Below, piece by piece: positions 29,366-39,377 of a stretch of DNA of 64,000 nucleotides (positions are counted from its first letter, which is position 1; the number at the start of each line of letters is the position of its first letter). Made by a program: the position numbers and the translations under genes. The notes beneath the pieces are model-generated. The model made no database searches, was not told where the DNA came from, and saw nothing but the letters and a program-made list of their open reading frames with translations. The DNA comes from Comamonadaceae bacterium (GTDB taxonomy: Bacteria > Pseudomonadota > Gammaproteobacteria > Burkholderiales > Burkholderiaceae_C): the NCBI GenBank assembly GCA_947372865.1, contig CANBVJ010000002.1, positions 1 to 64,000 on the forward strand, written 5' to 3'.

Positions 29366-30211
29366 CTACAAGGTGCACAACAACATGGCCAGGGGCAAGA
29401 CGGGCAAGAGCGCGTCAATGCGGTCCAGCACGCCACCATGGCCCGGCAGCAAGACGCCGCTGTCTTTGACGCCTGCGGCGCGTTTGAACAAAGACTCCAG
29501 CAAGTCGCCCACCACGCCCATGGTGGTCAGGAAAATCACCGAAACTGTCAAAAACAAAGGATTCACACTAACCAGGCGGCTGTACAAACTTCCCCCCGGC
29601 GTAACACCAGCCACGTCAAGCGCGCGCCAGGCAAAGGCCATGCACAACACGCCCACCATGGCGCCTGCCACGCCTTCCCAGGTTTTGCCCGGGCTGATGC
29701 TGGGCGCTAGCTTTTGCCTGAAAAACCGCCCGCCCAGGGCCCGACCGGAGAAATAAGCAGCTACGTCAGCCACCCACACCAGCAACAAGACCGAAAACAG
29801 AAAATCAATGCCCACCAGCCGCGCCTGCACCAAGGCCAACCAGGCCGCGCACAACAGCGCCACGCCGCCAAGCCAGCGCAAAAACAGGGGCTGGGGTAAC
29901 CACACAGCCACCCCGGCACGCAAGAGCCACAGTGCCAGCCCTACCCAGGCCGCGCCCGCCAGAAACCACACCCACGGCAAGGCGCTTGCCGCCAGGCCAC
30001 TCACCCAGAGCGCGCCGCACAGACCCGCGCACAGTGCGGCAGTGGCCAAAGAAGCCGCAGCCGCAAGTCCGTTCAGACGCGCCCACTCCCAGCCGCCCGC
30101 GCCCATGAGGAGCACAGTCAGAACAACAAAACCCAGGGGATTGGTGGCCAGCACCGCCGGCACCAGCAAGGCCAGCAGGACGATGGCCGTCAGAATTCTT
30201 TGCTTAAGCAT
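29366..30211 (-). CDS. cdsA: Phosphatidate cytidylyltransferase
   Basis: Makes CDP-diacylglycerol from phosphatidate and CTP for all phospholipids. 281 residues with about eight membrane helices. The family signature is in the second half: LAPSISPGKTWEGVAGAM, then GDLLESLFKRAAGVKDSG and LPGHGGVLDRIDALLPVLP. The ATG at 30211 gives MLKQRILTAIVLLALL; the track start at 30244 is an upstream extension. Only 83 bp separate it from frr, where uppS would be expected. Confidence 0.95.
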   Translation of the reverse strand: MLKQRILTAIVLLALLVPAVLATNPLGFVVLTVLLMGAGGWEWARLNGLAAAASLATAALCAGLCGALWVSGLAASALPWVWFLAGAAWVGLALWLLRAGVAVWLPQPLFLRWLGGVALLCAAWLALVQARLVGIDFLFSVLLLVWVADVAAYFSGRALGGRFFRQKLAPSISPGKTWEGVAGAMVGVLCMAFAWRALDVAGVTPGGSLYSRLVSVNPLFLTVSVIFLTTMGVVGDLLESLFKRAAGVKDSGVLLPGHGGVLDRIDALLPVLPLAMLLCTL

Positions 30212-30294
30212 GGCGTGCATGCGGCCCGCACAGGGCGGGATCAAGCGAATACAACAGGAAAATAAAGGCGTGAGACATAGCGGAGCAAAGGCCG

Positions 30295-30855
30295 CTAGAC
30301 CGCCATGATGTCCTGCTCTTTGGCCGCCACCAGACGGTCGACTTCAACGATGTAGCGGTCGGTTAGCTTCTGGATGTCGGCCTCGGAGCGCTTTTGCTCG
30401 TCTTCGGACACCAGCTTTTCTTTTTCGAGCTTTTTGACGGCTTCATTGGCATCACGGCGCAGGCTGCGAACCGCCACTTTGGCGCCCTCGCCTTCGCTGC
30501 GCACCACCTTGGTCAGCTCGCGGCGGCGCTCTTCGGTCATCACCGGCATGGGCACGCGGATCAGGTCGCCCATGCTCGACGGATTGAGGCCCAGATCGCT
30601 CTCCCGAATGGCTTTTTCAATCTTGGCGCCCATGTTTTTTTCCCAGGGCTGGATGCCCACGGTGCGCGAATCAATCAGCGACAAATTGGCCACCTGGCTC
30701 AGGGGCACCATGGAGCCGTAGTAGTCCACGTGCACGTTGTCGAGCAATGCGGGGTTGGCACGTCCGGTGCGGACTTTGCCCAGATTGTTCTTGAAGGCGG
30801 CGATGGACTGCTCCATCTTGCCTTCGACGTTGTTTCTGATTTCTTGGATAGCCAT
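30295..30855 (-). CDS. frr: Ribosome recycling factor
   Basis: Splits post-termination ribosomes together with EF-G. 186 residues. Domain I forms the three-helix bundle ([20 protein letters not shown]) and domain II contains [20 protein letters not shown]; the C-terminal helix has [21 protein letters not shown] lies eight bases before the ATG at 30855, which is preferred over the GTG at 30864 used in the track. 18 bp downstream of pyrH. Confidence 0.97.
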   Translation of the reverse strand: MAIQEIRNNVEGKMEQSIAAFKNNLGKVRTGRANPALLDNVHVDYYGSMVPLSQVANLSLIDSRTVGIQPWEKNMGAKIEKAIRESDLGLNPSSMGDLIRVPMPVMTEERRRELTKVVRSEGEGAKVAVRSLRRDANEAVKKLEKEKLVSEDEQKRSEADIQKLTDRYIVEVDRLVAAKEQDIMAV

Positions 30856-30873
30856 GGCATTCACTCCAAATGG

Positions 30874-31596
30874 TCAAACATGCACCAAGGTGCCTTCGTC
30901 TTCGCCCATCACCACCCGCTTGAGGGCGCCGTGCTTGAAGATTGAGAACACCTTGATCGGCAACTTCTGGTCGCGGCACAGCGCAAAGGCCGCCGCATCC
31001 ATGATGCCCAGATTTTGCTGCATCGCACTGTCAAAAGTCAGCGAGGTGTAGCGCTTCGCGGTCGGAACCTTCTTGGGGTCGGCGTCGTAGACACCGTCCA
31101 CCTTGGTGGCCTTGAGCACAATTTCCGCCCCGATTTCCGCGCCGCGCAAAGCAGCAGCGGTGTCGGTGGTGAAAAACGGGTTGCCGGTGCCGGCCGCAAA
31201 AATAACGACTTTGCCTTCTTCAAGGTACTGCAAGGCCTTGGGCCGCACATAGGGTTCGACCACCTGCTCAATGGCGATAGCCGACATCACGCGTGCGGTC
31301 AGACCGGCCTTGTTCATGGTGTCACCCAGCGCAAGGGCGTTCATCACCGTGGCGAGCATGCCCATGTAGTCGGCGGTGGCGCGGTCCATGCCGACCGATC
31401 CGCCAGCCACCCCGCGAAAAATATTGCCCCCGCCAATGACCACCGCCACCTCAACACCCAGGCGGGTGATTTCGGCAATCTCGTCCACCATGCGCACGAT
31501 GGTGTCGCGGTTGATACCAAACTGGTCATCCCCCATCAAGGCCTCACCCGACAGCTTCAACAAAATTCGACTGTAGGCGGGCTTGGCAGTGGTCAT
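30874..31596 (-). CDS. pyrH: UMP kinase
   Basis: Phosphorylates UMP to UDP, regulated by GTP and UTP. 240 residues of the amino-acid-kinase fold: [52 protein letters not shown] and [15 protein letters not shown]. The ATG at 31596 ([10 protein letters not shown]) has GGAA upstream; the track adds 16 residues. Sits between tsf and frr as in most proteobacteria. Confidence 0.97.
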   Translation of the reverse strand: MTTAKPAYSRILLKLSGEALMGDDQFGINRDTIVRMVDEIAEITRLGVEVAVVIGGGNIFRGVAGGSVGMDRATADYMGMLATVMNALALGDTMNKAGLTARVMSAIAIEQVVEPYVRPKALQYLEEGKVVIFAAGTGNPFFTTDTAAALRGAEIGAEIVLKATKVDGVYDADPKKVPTAKRYTSLTFDSAMQQNLGIMDAAAFALCRDQKLPIKVFSIFKHGALKRVVMGEDEGTLVHV

Positions 31597-31623
31597 AAGG
31601 GGTTCCATCGAATATTTAAGAGG

Positions 31624-31669
31624 TCCGGGCGCCAGGAGCGGCACCCGGAGGGCGCGTCTTGCAACGCGC
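31624..31669 (-). terminator. Two adjacent hairpins between tsf and pyrH
   Basis: After the tsf stop the minus strand has GCGCGT/ACGCGC and then TCCGGGTGCC/GGCGCCCGGA (10 bp with one T-G wobble). No T-run follows, so it may be an RNA stability element or a partial terminator within the operon. Confidence 0.4.
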
Positions 31670-31674
31670 AGGGC

Positions 31675-32595
31675 TTAGCCAGCCTTGGCAGCGGCGATCT
31701 GGGCAGCCACTTCGGCCGCGAAGTCGTCGACCTTCTTCTCAATGCCCTCGCCCACCACGTACAAGGTAAAACCGTGCACTTTGGTGGCTTTTTCCTTGAG
31801 CATCTGCTCTACGGTCTGCTTGTCGTTCTTGACAAAAGACTGGTTGAACAAAGACACCTCTTTGAGGTATTTCTGCACGCCGCCTTCGATGCGCTTGGTC
31901 ACGATTTCTGGCGATTGCACAGGCTTGCCTGCGGCCACGGCCACTGCGGCGTCCTCGGCTGCCTTGGCGGCTGCTACCGAACGCTCGCGCGCCACCAATT
32001 CGGCGGGCACTTCGGCGCTGGACAAAGAAACGGGCTTCATGGCGGCCACGTGCATGGCCACATCTTTGGCGGCAACTTCGTCGCCCTCAAACTTCACCAG
32101 CACGCCAATGCGCGTGCCGTGCAAGTAAGACGCCACTTTGGCGCCCGAGCTGCAGCGTTTGAAGCGGCGGAACGTCATGTTTTCGCCGATTTTGCCGATC
32201 AGTCCCTTGCGCACGTCTTCGAGCGTAGGACCAAAACCATCTTGCGTGTAGGGCAGCGCGCCCAAGGCGGCGACGTCGGCGGGGTTGTGTTGTGCCACCA
32301 ACGTGGCTGCGGCGTTGGCCAGGCCCAAGAAACTGTCGTTCTTGGTGACAAAGTCGGTCTCGCAGTTGACTTCGAGCATGGCGCTAGCAGCGTCGGCGCT
32401 GGCGATGGTGATCACGCCTTCGGCGGTCACGCGAGCGGCGGCTTTGCCGGCCTTGCTGCCGAGCTTGACGCGCAACAACTCTTCAGCCTTGACCATGTCG
32501 CCTTCGGCTTCGGTCAGTGCTTTTTTGCATTCCATCATGGGGGCGTCGGTCTTGCCGCGTAATTCGGCGACCATGCTTGCGGTGATTACAGCCAT
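31675..32595 (-). CDS. tsf: Translation elongation factor Ts
   Basis: Nucleotide exchange factor of EF-Tu. 306 residues. The N-terminal UBA-like domain has the motif [19 protein letters not shown]; the core has [19 protein letters not shown], the classic CETDFV signature that inserts near the EF-Tu switch. The C terminus contains [16 protein letters not shown] terminator or attenuator hairpin separates it from rpsB, as known in E. coli. Confidence 0.97.
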   Translation of the reverse strand: MAVITASMVAELRGKTDAPMMECKKALTEAEGDMVKAEELLRVKLGSKAGKAAARVTAEGVITIASADAASAMLEVNCETDFVTKNDSFLGLANAAATLVAQHNPADVAALGALPYTQDGFGPTLEDVRKGLIGKIGENMTFRRFKRCSSGAKVASYLHGTRIGVLVKFEGDEVAAKDVAMHVAAMKPVSLSSAEVPAELVARERSVAAAKAAEDAAVAVAAGKPVQSPEIVTKRIEGGVQKYLKEVSLFNQSFVKNDKQTVEQMLKEKATKVHGFTLYVVGEGIEKKVDDFAAEVAAQIAAAKAG

Positions 32596-32636
32596 TTTTC
32601 AGTACTCCGTATCAGTTCAAGTGAACAATAAAAATT

Positions 32637-32665
32637 AAAAAAAAGGGGCTAGCAAGCCCCCTTTT
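32637..32665 (-). terminator. Terminator/attenuator between rpsB and tsf
   Basis: A 6- to 7-bp stem GGGGCT/AGCCCC with a 4-nt loop; on the minus strand it is followed by eight T residues. A T-run on the other side makes it potentially bidirectional. It lies 17-45 bp after the rpsB stop, so it probably reduces tsf and pyrH expression relative to rpsB. Confidence 0.8.
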
Positions 32666-32681
32666 GAGGCAAAAACGGGGC

Positions 32682-33431
32682 TTAGGCAGCCGCGTCAACC
32701 TCAACGAATTCGTCTTCACCTTGGTCAACCACGGCCTTGACCAGATCGTCCACGGCATTGGCGCGGCCTTCAAGCACGGCGTCAGCGATGCCGCGTGCGT
32801 ACAAGGTGACAGCCTTGGACGAGTCGTCATTGCCAGGAATCACATAGTCGATACCTTCGGGCGAGTGGTTGGAGTCCACCACACCGATCAAGGGAATGCC
32901 CAGCTTGCGGGCTTCGGCGATGGCAATCTTGTGGTAACCCACGTCGATCACGAAAATCGCGTCAGGCAAGGTAACCATGTCCTGGATGCCGCCGATGTCT
33001 TTTTCGAGCTTGGCCAGTTCGCGGGCGAACATCAGTTGCTCTTTCTTGCTCATGGCGTCCAATCCGGCTTCTTGCTGGATCTTCATGTCCTTGAGGCGTT
33101 TGATCGATGTTTTGACCGTCTTAAAGTTGGTCAGCATGCCGCCGAGCCAACGCTGGTCCACAAAAGGCACGCCAGCGCGCTGGGCTTCTGCTGCAACGGT
33201 TTCGCGCGCTTGGCGCTTGGTGCCGACCATCAAAATGGTGCCGCGCTTGGCCGAGAGTTGACGCACAAACTTGGCTGCGTCCTGGAACATCGGCAACGAT
33301 TTTTCCAGATTGATAATGTGAATTTTGTTGCGGTGGCCGAAGATGAACGGTGCCATCTTGGGGTTCCAGAAGCGGGTTTGGTGTCCAAAATGGACGCCGG
33401 CTTCCAACATTTCGCGCATAGTTACTGACAT
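32682..33431 (-). CDS. rpsB: 30S ribosomal protein S2
   Basis: Small-subunit protein S2. 249 residues: [20 protein letters not shown] at the start, [51 protein letters not shown] and the Asp/His-rich region [19 protein letters not shown]. The track start at 33566 lies in the leader; the ATG at 33431 has GGAG nine bases upstream. The leader of about 160 nt could house the S2 autoregulatory element known in other proteobacteria; I could not fold it reliably. Confidence 0.98.
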   Translation of the reverse strand: MSVTMREMLEAGVHFGHQTRFWNPKMAPFIFGHRNKIHIINLEKSLPMFQDAAKFVRQLSAKRGTILMVGTKRQARETVAAEAQRAGVPFVDQRWLGGMLTNFKTVKTSIKRLKDMKIQQEAGLDAMSKKEQLMFARELAKLEKDIGGIQDMVTLPDAIFVIDVGYHKIAIAEARKLGIPLIGVVDSNHSPEGIDYVIPGNDDSSKAVTLYARGIADAVLEGRANAVDDLVKAVVDQGEDEFVEVDAAA

Positions 33432-33593
33432 ATGAATACTCCGAAGGTTAGGTCTTAAAGCCGTTCCGCTTATTCCCGGCCCGGCTTGTGCGGATCGGAG
33501 AACACCTTGGTGGGAACGGTTTGCGAATGAATTGCCGAAAACGCTGCAGCGCAACGAGACCAGCAAAGCCAGTCAAGTTTACACCAGAACTTA

Positions 33594-33627
33594 CCCTCTG
33601 AGGTCCGGACAGCCGGACCTCAGAGGG
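33594..33627. terminator. Perfect 15-bp stem-loop between clpA and rpsB
   Basis: CCCTCTGAGGTCCGG pairs perfectly with CCGGACCTCAGAGGG around a 4-nt loop. It is 11 bp beyond the clpA stop (minus strand). There is no T-run on either side. Most likely it marks the 3' end of the clpS-clpA message, as a terminator assisted by other factors or as a stabilising stem. Confidence 0.6.
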
Positions 33628-33637
33628 CGTAAAGGCC

Positions 33638-35959
33638 TTAGCCTGCCGTCGTTTCCTCTGGCTTGGCGCGGCCTTCGCGCTTGGGCAAGGGTTGGATATC
33701 GAGCAGCACTTCGGTCTTGGACTCGTCCTTGTCGTCCAGATCCACTGTCAGGCGCCCACCGTCGGTCAGGCGGCCAAACAGCAGCTCGTCGGCCAGGGCG
33801 CGGCGAATCGTGTCCTGAATCAGGCGCTGCATGGGGCGCGCGCCCATGAGGGGATCGAAACCTTTTTTCGCCAGGTGCTTGCGCAGCTTGTCGGTAAAGG
33901 TGACGTCCACTTTCTTCTCGGCGAGCTGGGTTTCGAGCTGGAGCAGGAATTTGTCCACCACGCGCAGAATCACGTTTTCGTCCAGCGCCTTGAAGCCGAC
34001 GATGGCGTCCAGGCGGTTGCGGAACTCGGGGGTGAACAGGCGCTTGATGTCCACCATTTCGTCGCCCGACTCGCGCGGGTTGGTAAAGCCAATGGTGGCC
34101 TTGTTCATGGTTTCTGCGCCCGCATTGGTCGTCATGATCAGGATGACGTTGCGGAAATCAGCCTTGCGTCCGTTGTTGTCGGTGAGGGTGCCATGGTCCA
34201 TCACCTGCAAAAGCACGTTGAAGATGTCCGGATGCGCTTTTTCGATTTCGTCAAGCAGCAGCACGCAATGCGGCTTTTTGGTGACCGCCTCGGTCAACAG
34301 ACCACCCTGGTCAAAGCCCACGTAGCCCGGAGGCGCACCAATCAGGCGGCTCACCGCGTGGCGCTCCATGTACTCAGACATGTCAAAGCGAATCAGGTCA
34401 ATGCCCATGATGTAGGCCAACTGCTTGGCCGCTTCGGTCTTGCCCACGCCAGTGGGGCCGCTAAACAGGAATGCGCCGATGGGTTTGTCGCCCTTGCCCA
34501 GGCCGGAGCGCGCCATCTTGACCGCCGAGGCCAAAATGTCGAGCGCCTTGTCTTGGCCATAGACCACGCTCTTGAGGTCGCGGTCCAGCGTTTTGAGCTT
34601 GCCCCGATCGTCCTGAGAGACATTGGCTGGGGGAATGCGCGCGATTTTGGCCACAATTTCCTCGACCTCGGTCTTGGAAATGGTCTTTTTACGCTTGTTG
34701 GGCGGCAAGATTTGCTGCGCGGCGCCCGCTTCGTCAATCACGTCAATCGCCTTGTCAGGCAGGTGGCGGTCGTTGATGTACTTGGCGCTCAGTTCGGCGG
34801 CGGCCTGCAAGGCAGCCAAGGCGTATTTCACCTTGTGGTGCTCTTCAAAGCGCGACTTCAAACCTTTGAGAATTTCCACGGTTTGCTCAACGGTGGGCTC
34901 AAGCACGTCGATTTTCTGGAAACGGCGCGACAGCGCGGCATCTTTTTCGAAAATACTGCGGTATTCGGTGAAAGTGGTCGCGCCAATGCACTTGAGTTGG
35001 CCCGAGCTCAGGCTGGGCTTGAGCAAGTTGGACGCGTCCAGCGTGCCGCCCGAAGCCGAGCCAGCACCGATGAGGGTGTGGATTTCGTCGATGAACAGCA
35101 CGGCGTTGGGTCGGTCTTTAAGCGCCTTGAGCACGCCCTTGAGGCGCTGCTCAAAGTCGCCCCGGTATTTCGTTCCGGCCAGCAATGCGCCCATGTCCAG
35201 GGAATAGACCACGGCTTCTGCCAGCACTTCGGGTACGTCTTTCTGGGAAATGCGCCAGGCCAAGCCCTCGGCGATCGCGGTTTTCCCGACGCCGGCTTCT
35301 CCGACCAGCAAGGGATTGTTCTTGCGGCGGCGGCACAGGGTCTGAATCACGCGTTCGACTTCGTGCTCACGACCGATGAGCGGGTCAATTTTTCCGTCTT
35401 TGGCGAGCTGGTTCAGGTTTTGCGTGAACTGCTCCAAGGGCGACGCCTTCTCGTTCTTTTCGTTGCTGGCTTCTTCGCCCTCGGCGGCACCTTCACCCGC
35501 CTTGGGCAGCTCTGGCGGCTCGTTTTTCTTGATGCCGTGGGCAATAAAGTTGACAACGTCCAAACGGGTTACGCCCTGCTGGTGCAAGTAATACACGGCG
35601 TGCGAGTCTTTTTCGCCAAAGATCGCGACCAGCACATTGCTCCCCATGACTTCTTTTTTGCCGCTGCCGGTGGACTGCACGTGCATGATGGCGCGCTGTA
35701 TCACGCGCTGAAATCCGAGCGTGGGCTGGGTGTCCACTTCGTCCACACCTGCGACTTGCGGCGTGTTGTCCTTGATGAAATGCGTCAGCGACTTGCGCAG
35801 GTCGTCCAGATTGGCCGAACACGCGCGCAGCACTTCGGCCGCGCTGGGGTTGTCCAACAAGGCCAACAACAAATGCTCAACCGTGATGAACTCATGGCGC
35901 TGCTGACGGGCCTCAACAAAGGCCATATGCAGACTCACTTCTAACTCTTGGGCGATCAT
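33638..35959 (-). CDS. clpA: ATP-dependent Clp protease ATP-binding subunit ClpA
   Basis: Unfoldase that feeds substrates, including N-degron proteins delivered by ClpS, to ClpP. 773 residues. N domain with two Clp_N repeats (1-140), an acidic linker ([18 protein letters not shown]), AAA+ domain D1 with Walker [16 protein letters not shown] (about 220), and D2 with [15 protein letters not shown] (about 500) plus [18 protein letters not shown]. No ClpB-type middle domain, and IGL-like loop for ClpP docking is not certain. 83 bp downstream of clpS. A long antisense ORF (33692-35944) is a codon shadow. Confidence 0.97.
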   Translation of the reverse strand: MIAQELEVSLHMAFVEARQQRHEFITVEHLLLALLDNPSAAEVLRACSANLDDLRKSLTHFIKDNTPQVAGVDEVDTQPTLGFQRVIQRAIMHVQSTGSGKKEVMGSNVLVAIFGEKDSHAVYYLHQQGVTRLDVVNFIAHGIKKNEPPELPKAGEGAAEGEEASNEKNEKASPLEQFTQNLNQLAKDGKIDPLIGREHEVERVIQTLCRRRKNNPLLVGEAGVGKTAIAEGLAWRISQKDVPEVLAEAVVYSLDMGALLAGTKYRGDFEQRLKGVLKALKDRPNAVLFIDEIHTLIGAGSASGGTLDASNLLKPSLSSGQLKCIGATTFTEYRSIFEKDAALSRRFQKIDVLEPTVEQTVEILKGLKSRFEEHHKVKYALAALQAAAELSAKYINDRHLPDKAIDVIDEAGAAQQILPPNKRKKTISKTEVEEIVAKIARIPPANVSQDDRGKLKTLDRDLKSVVYGQDKALDILASAVKMARSGLGKGDKPIGAFLFSGPTGVGKTEAAKQLAYIMGIDLIRFDMSEYMERHAVSRLIGAPPGYVGFDQGGLLTEAVTKKPHCVLLLDEIEKAHPDIFNVLLQVMDHGTLTDNNGRKADFRNVILIMTTNAGAETMNKATIGFTNPRESGDEMVDIKRLFTPEFRNRLDAIVGFKALDENVILRVVDKFLLQLETQLAEKKVDVTFTDKLRKHLAKKGFDPLMGARPMQRLIQDTIRRALADELLFGRLTDGGRLTVDLDDKDESKTEVLLDIQPLPKREGRAKPEETTAG

Positions 35960-36042
35960 GGCTTTTCCTTTATCTCAAACAAATGTCAGATGCCGCCCGA
36001 TATGGGTCCTGCAACTCCTAAGCGCTATATGGCGTCATCGCC

Positions 36043-36405
36043 TCAAAAACCAACCGGCTCACTCACACATTGCAAGGGATGGCCAGCGCGGCGCGCCGCG
36101 TCCAGCACCTGGTCCACTTTGGTAGCAGCCACATCCCTCGAATACACACCGCAAACCCCTTTTCCATCCAGATGGATTTTCAACATGATCTGGGTGGCAG
36201 TGTCCAGGTCCTTGGCAAAAAACTCCTGAATCACCATGACCACAAACTCCATGGGCGTGAAGTCGTCATTGAGCATCAAAACCTGGTGCATCTGCGGCGG
36301 CTGAACTTTGAGCGGCACACGCTCCAGAACCACTGTCCCACCGTCGTCACGCCGAGGAGTCGGCCGGGGAATGGATGGAGGTTTGGGTGGGGGGGATGTC
36401 GCCAT
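36043..36405 (-). CDS. clpS: ATP-dependent Clp protease adaptor ClpS
   Basis: Delivers proteins with N-terminal degrons to ClpA. 120 residues: a Pro-rich disordered N tail (about 35 residues) and the folded core with [20 protein letters not shown], where the ND pair recognises the N-degron amino group, then [28 protein letters not shown] hexamer ends only 7 bp upstream of the ATG, so the message may be leaderless. Upstream of clpA. Confidence 0.95.
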   Translation of the reverse strand: MATSPPPKPPSIPRPTPRRDDGGTVVLERVPLKVQPPQMHQVLMLNDDFTPMEFVVMVIQEFFAKDLDTATQIMLKIHLDGKGVCGVYSRDVAATKVDQVLDAARRAGHPLQCVSEPVGF

Positions 36406-36489
36406 GATTGCTATTCTAGGGGCCGGGTGCGTGCGAAGGTCTCGCAGGGGTAATTGGTGCTATCGAAGTCATATTCAAGCACATAAAGC

Positions 36490-36529
36490 AAAAATCGCCA
36501 GCCGCAGTCAAGCAGGTCTGGCGATTTTT
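36490..36529 (-). terminator. Intrinsic terminator of the isocitrate dehydrogenase gene
   Basis: A perfect 12-bp stem AAAAATCGCCAG/CTGGCGATTTTT with a 16-nt loop; T residues end the stem on both strands. It lies about 34 bp after the minus-strand icd stop and insulates clpS. Confidence 0.85.
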
Positions 36530-36562
36530 ACCGCTCTGGGCAGCAGGCTGCCCTCAAGAGGA

Positions 36563-37816
36563 TTACATGTGGTCGATCATGACCTGGCCAAAGCCGGAGC
36601 AGCTCACTTGGGTCGCACCATCCATCAAGCGGGCGAAATCGTAGGTGACTTTCTTGCTGGCGATGGACTTCTTCATGGAGCTGATGATCAGGTCCGCCGC
36701 CTCAATCCAGCCCATGTGGCGCAGCATCATTTCAGCCGACAAGATTTCTGAACCTGGGTTGACATAGTCCTTGCCGGCATATTTGGGCGCCGTGCCGTGG
36801 GTGGCCTCAAACATGGCGATGGTGTCGCTCAGATTGGCCCCAGGGGCGATACCAATGCCGCCAACTTGCGCGGCCAGGGCGTCAGACACATAGTCGCCAT
36901 TGAGGTTGAGCGTGGCAATGACGCTGTATTCGGCGGGACGCAGCAAGATTTGCTGCAAGAACGCGTCAGCAATGCTGTCCTTGACCACGATTTCTTTACC
37001 CGTCTTGGGGTTTTTGAATTTGCACCAGGGTCCGCCGTCAATCATCTCAGCGCCAAATTCCTTTTGCGCCAAAGCGTAGGCCCAATCGCGGAAGCCGCCT
37101 TCCGTGTACTTCATGATGTTGCCCTTGTGCACGATAGTCAGGCTGGGCTTGTCGTTGTCGATGGTGTATTGCAGGGCCTTGCGCACCAAGCGCTCGGTGC
37201 CTTCGCGCGACACGGGCTTGATGCCGATGCCCGAGGTGTTGGGGAAACGGATCTTTGTGACGCCCATCTCGTCTTGCAGGAACTTGATCAGCTTCTTGGC
37301 CTTGTCGGACTCGGCTTCGAATTCGATACCGGCGTAGATGTCTTCCGAGTTTTCACGGAAGATCACCATATTGGTCTTTTGCGGCTCTTTCACCGGGCTG
37401 GGCACGCCATCAAAGTACTGGATGGGGCGCAGACAGACGTACAAGTCAAGTTCCTGGCGCAAAGCCACGTTCAAAGAACGGATGCCGCCGCCCACGGGCG
37501 TAGTCAAAGGGCCCTTGATCGACACCACGTAATCGCGAATGGCATGCAAGGTTTCTTCGGGCAACCAGACGTCGGGGCCGTACACATTGGTCGATTTCTC
37601 GCCGGCAAACACTTCCATCCAATGGATCTTGCGTTTGCCGCTATAGGCCTTGGCCACCGCAGCGTCCACCACCTTAAGCATTACAGGCGTGATGTCCAGG
37701 CCGGTACCGTCACCTTCGATGTACGGAATGATGGGCTGGTCTGGCACGTTCAGAGACAGATCGCTGTTCACAGTGATTTTTTGGCCTTCGGTAGGGACTT
37801 TGATGTGCTGGTACAT
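36563..37816 (-). CDS. icd: NADP-dependent isocitrate dehydrogenase
   Basis: Oxidatively decarboxylates isocitrate to 2-oxoglutarate in the TCA cycle. 417 residues, the homodimeric E. coli-like type. The regulatory/substrate Ser is in [34 protein letters not shown] and the metal-binding [14 protein letters not shown] and [17 protein letters not shown] are present; the NADP-binding region is [20 protein letters not shown]. The ATG at 37816 ([12 protein letters not shown]) replaces the longer track start. Confidence 0.96.
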   Translation of the reverse strand: MYQHIKVPTEGQKITVNSDLSLNVPDQPIIPYIEGDGTGLDITPVMLKVVDAAVAKAYSGKRKIHWMEVFAGEKSTNVYGPDVWLPEETLHAIRDYVVSIKGPLTTPVGGGIRSLNVALRQELDLYVCLRPIQYFDGVPSPVKEPQKTNMVIFRENSEDIYAGIEFEAESDKAKKLIKFLQDEMGVTKIRFPNTSGIGIKPVSREGTERLVRKALQYTIDNDKPSLTIVHKGNIMKYTEGGFRDWAYALAQKEFGAEMIDGGPWCKFKNPKTGKEIVVKDSIADAFLQQILLRPAEYSVIATLNLNGDYVSDALAAQVGGIGIAPGANLSDTIAMFEATHGTAPKYAGKDYVNPGSEILSAEMMLRHMGWIEAADLIISSMKKSIASKKVTYDFARLMDGATQVSCSGFGQVMIDHM

Positions 37817-38028
37817 GGAGCGATCTCTGTTGGATGTCGATTCTTGGAAAGTGGCGGGCAACGCTTTATTGAAGCGCTACCCCTCGGAAGAACCGATTTT
37901 AGTCCCAAACAATTACGGGATTCTGTCAAATCTGCGAGGGAGATTGGGGGGCTGAACCGCGTCTGGAGCGCAATTTTCGGCGTCGCAGTGCGGCCAACCC
38001 GACAACCACTTGGTTCACAATTGCGCCC

Positions 38029-38490
38029 ATGAAGTACCTTCGCCCTTTCGCCCTTGTATTCGCCTGCGCCGCTGCGCTGTCCGGTCCCTGTGTCGCCCAG
38101 CCCGCGCCTCAGATGAACTTGCAGCGCACCACCCTGACCCTGGGCATTCACCAAATCCAGGCGCAAGTGGCACAGACAAACGAGCAGCACGCCACAGGCC
38201 TGATGTTTCGCACCGACATGCCGCAACAAGAAGGAATGCTGTTTGTATTCAACGCGCCAAGCCAGCAGTGCTTTTGGATGAAAAACACGCTTATTCCGCT
38301 GACCGCCGCCTTTGTGGCCGACGACGGCACCATCGTGAACCTGGAAAACATGCAGCCGCAAACCACCGAATCGCACTGTTCGAGCAAACCCGTGCGCTAT
38401 GTGTTGGAGGTCAATCAGGGCTGGTTTGCAAAGAAGGGGCTCAAGGCGGGCGCCAAGTTGCTGGGCGCGCCTTTTCAGTCAGCGCAGTAA
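38029..38490 (+). CDS. DUF192-family exported protein
   Basis: 153 residues with a signal peptide (FALVFACAAALSGPCVAQ). The DUF192 core has ATGLMFRTDMPQQEGMLFVF, CFWMKNTLIPLTAAFVADDG and VRYVLEVNQGWFAKKGLKAG, the GLMFR...MLF...FWMKNT...P.D pattern of the family. Function unknown; the fold is a small beta-barrel often found in envelope proteins. Divergent from icd with a 212-bp gap that probably holds both promoters. Confidence 0.88.
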   Translation: MKYLRPFALVFACAAALSGPCVAQPAPQMNLQRTTLTLGIHQIQAQVAQTNEQHATGLMFRTDMPQQEGMLFVFNAPSQQCFWMKNTLIPLTAAFVADDGTIVNLENMQPQTTESHCSSKPVRYVLEVNQGWFAKKGLKAGAKLLGAPFQSAQ

Positions 38491-38588
38491 GCGCGCGCCC
38501 CGCATTGCGCCCAATGCTCTTTTTTCTGAAAGAGCATTGCATCCATCGTGCACTTTCGCCACGATTTCAAGCCAAAGCAAAAAAATCC

Positions 38589-38616
38589 TTGCAAAACGAA
38601 TAAAGCTGGATAAAAA
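38589..38616 (+). promoter_or_regulatory. Candidate lexA promoter
   Basis: TTGCAA (38589-38594), a 16-bp spacer and TAAAAA (38611-38616). Both LexA boxes overlap or follow this -10, the arrangement expected for autorepression. Confidence 0.5.
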
Positions 38617-38621
38617 TACAG
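38606..38621 (+). promoter_or_regulatory. LexA box 1 at lexA
   Basis: CTGGATAAAAATACAG matches the proteobacterial CTGT-N8-ACAG consensus at 7 of 8 fixed positions with an AT-rich centre. Confidence 0.7.
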
Positions 38622-38624
38622 CCA

Positions 38625-38640
38625 CTGTTTAAGATTACAG
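38625..38640 (+). promoter_or_regulatory. LexA box 2 at lexA
   Basis: CTGTTTAAGATTACAG is a perfect CTGT-N8-ACAG palindrome, 3 bp after box 1 and 43 bp before the lexA ATG. Two adjacent boxes at lexA also occur in E. coli. Confidence 0.85.
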
Positions 38641-38683
38641 TGTCGCCAGGCCTCTTGGCGGCAGCCCACACCCAGGAGCCACC

Positions 38684-39358
38684 ATGCTTGAAACCTTGAA
38701 ATTGACTGCCCGCCAGCAAGAAATCCTGACCCTGATTGAAAGCGCCATTGCGCGCACCGGTGCGCCCCCTACCCGCGCTGAAATCGCCACCGAACTCGGT
38801 TTCAAGTCCGCTAACGCTGCCGAAGAGCATCTCCAGGCCCTGGCCCGCAAGGGTGCCATTGAACTGGTCAGCGGCACTTCTCGGGGCATCCGCTTGCGCG
38901 GACAGTCCTTGCGCGACCTGCACGTATCGCGCTCCAAACAGCTTTCCTTGGGCATCCCTGGCCTGGCGCAACTGTCATTGCCCCTGATTGGCCGGGTGGC
39001 AGCAGGCTCGCCCATCCTAGCGCAAGAGCATGTCGAGCAAACCTATTACGTGGAGCACAGCCTGTTTCAACGCCAACCGGACTATCTTCTCAAGGTCAGC
39101 GGCATGTCCATGCGCGACGTGGGCATCATGGACGGCGATTTGCTGGCCGTGCAATCGACCAAAGAGGCCAAAAATGGCCAGATCATTGTGGCCCGCATAG
39201 GCGAAGAAGTAACGGTCAAGCGCTTTCGGCGCAACAAGCACCTGATTGAGCTGCACCCAGAAAACCCCGATTTCCAGGTCATTGTGGTCGAGCCTGGTGA
39301 GCCCTTCGAGATTGAGGGCCTGGCGGTCGGCCTGATTCGCAACACCATGATCATGTAA
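38684..39358 (+). CDS. lexA: LexA repressor
   Basis: SOS repressor that cleaves itself on RecA filaments. 224 residues. N-terminal winged helix ([40 protein letters not shown]). The Ala107-Gly108 cleavage site is in [13 protein letters not shown]; the catalytic dyad is Ser142 in [11 protein letters not shown] and Lys179 in VTVKRFRR, 37 residues apart as in E. coli. AGGAG precedes the ATG. Two LexA boxes lie just upstream. A small gene follows after 19 bp. Confidence 0.98.
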   Translation: MLETLKLTARQQEILTLIESAIARTGAPPTRAEIATELGFKSANAAEEHLQALARKGAIELVSGTSRGIRLRGQSLRDLHVSRSKQLSLGIPGLAQLSLPLIGRVAAGSPILAQEHVEQTYYVEHSLFQRQPDYLLKVSGMSMRDVGIMDGDLLAVQSTKEAKNGQIIVARIGEEVTVKRFRRNKHLIELHPENPDFQVIVVEPGEPFEIEGLAVGLIRNTMIM

Positions 39359-39377
39359 ATACATCAGGCCCATCACC

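Noticed and set aside
30212-30294. 24-codon ORF MSHAFIFLLYSLDP in the frr-cdsA gap as a uppS remnant
   Set aside because: No similarity to UppS motifs such as HVAIIMDGNGRWA; too short to support.
33692-35944. 750-codon plus-strand ORF opposite clpA
   Set aside because: Antisense shadow produced by GC-rich codon use; no recognisable domain, His/Gln-rich composition typical of a reversed reading, and clpA is complete on the other strand.
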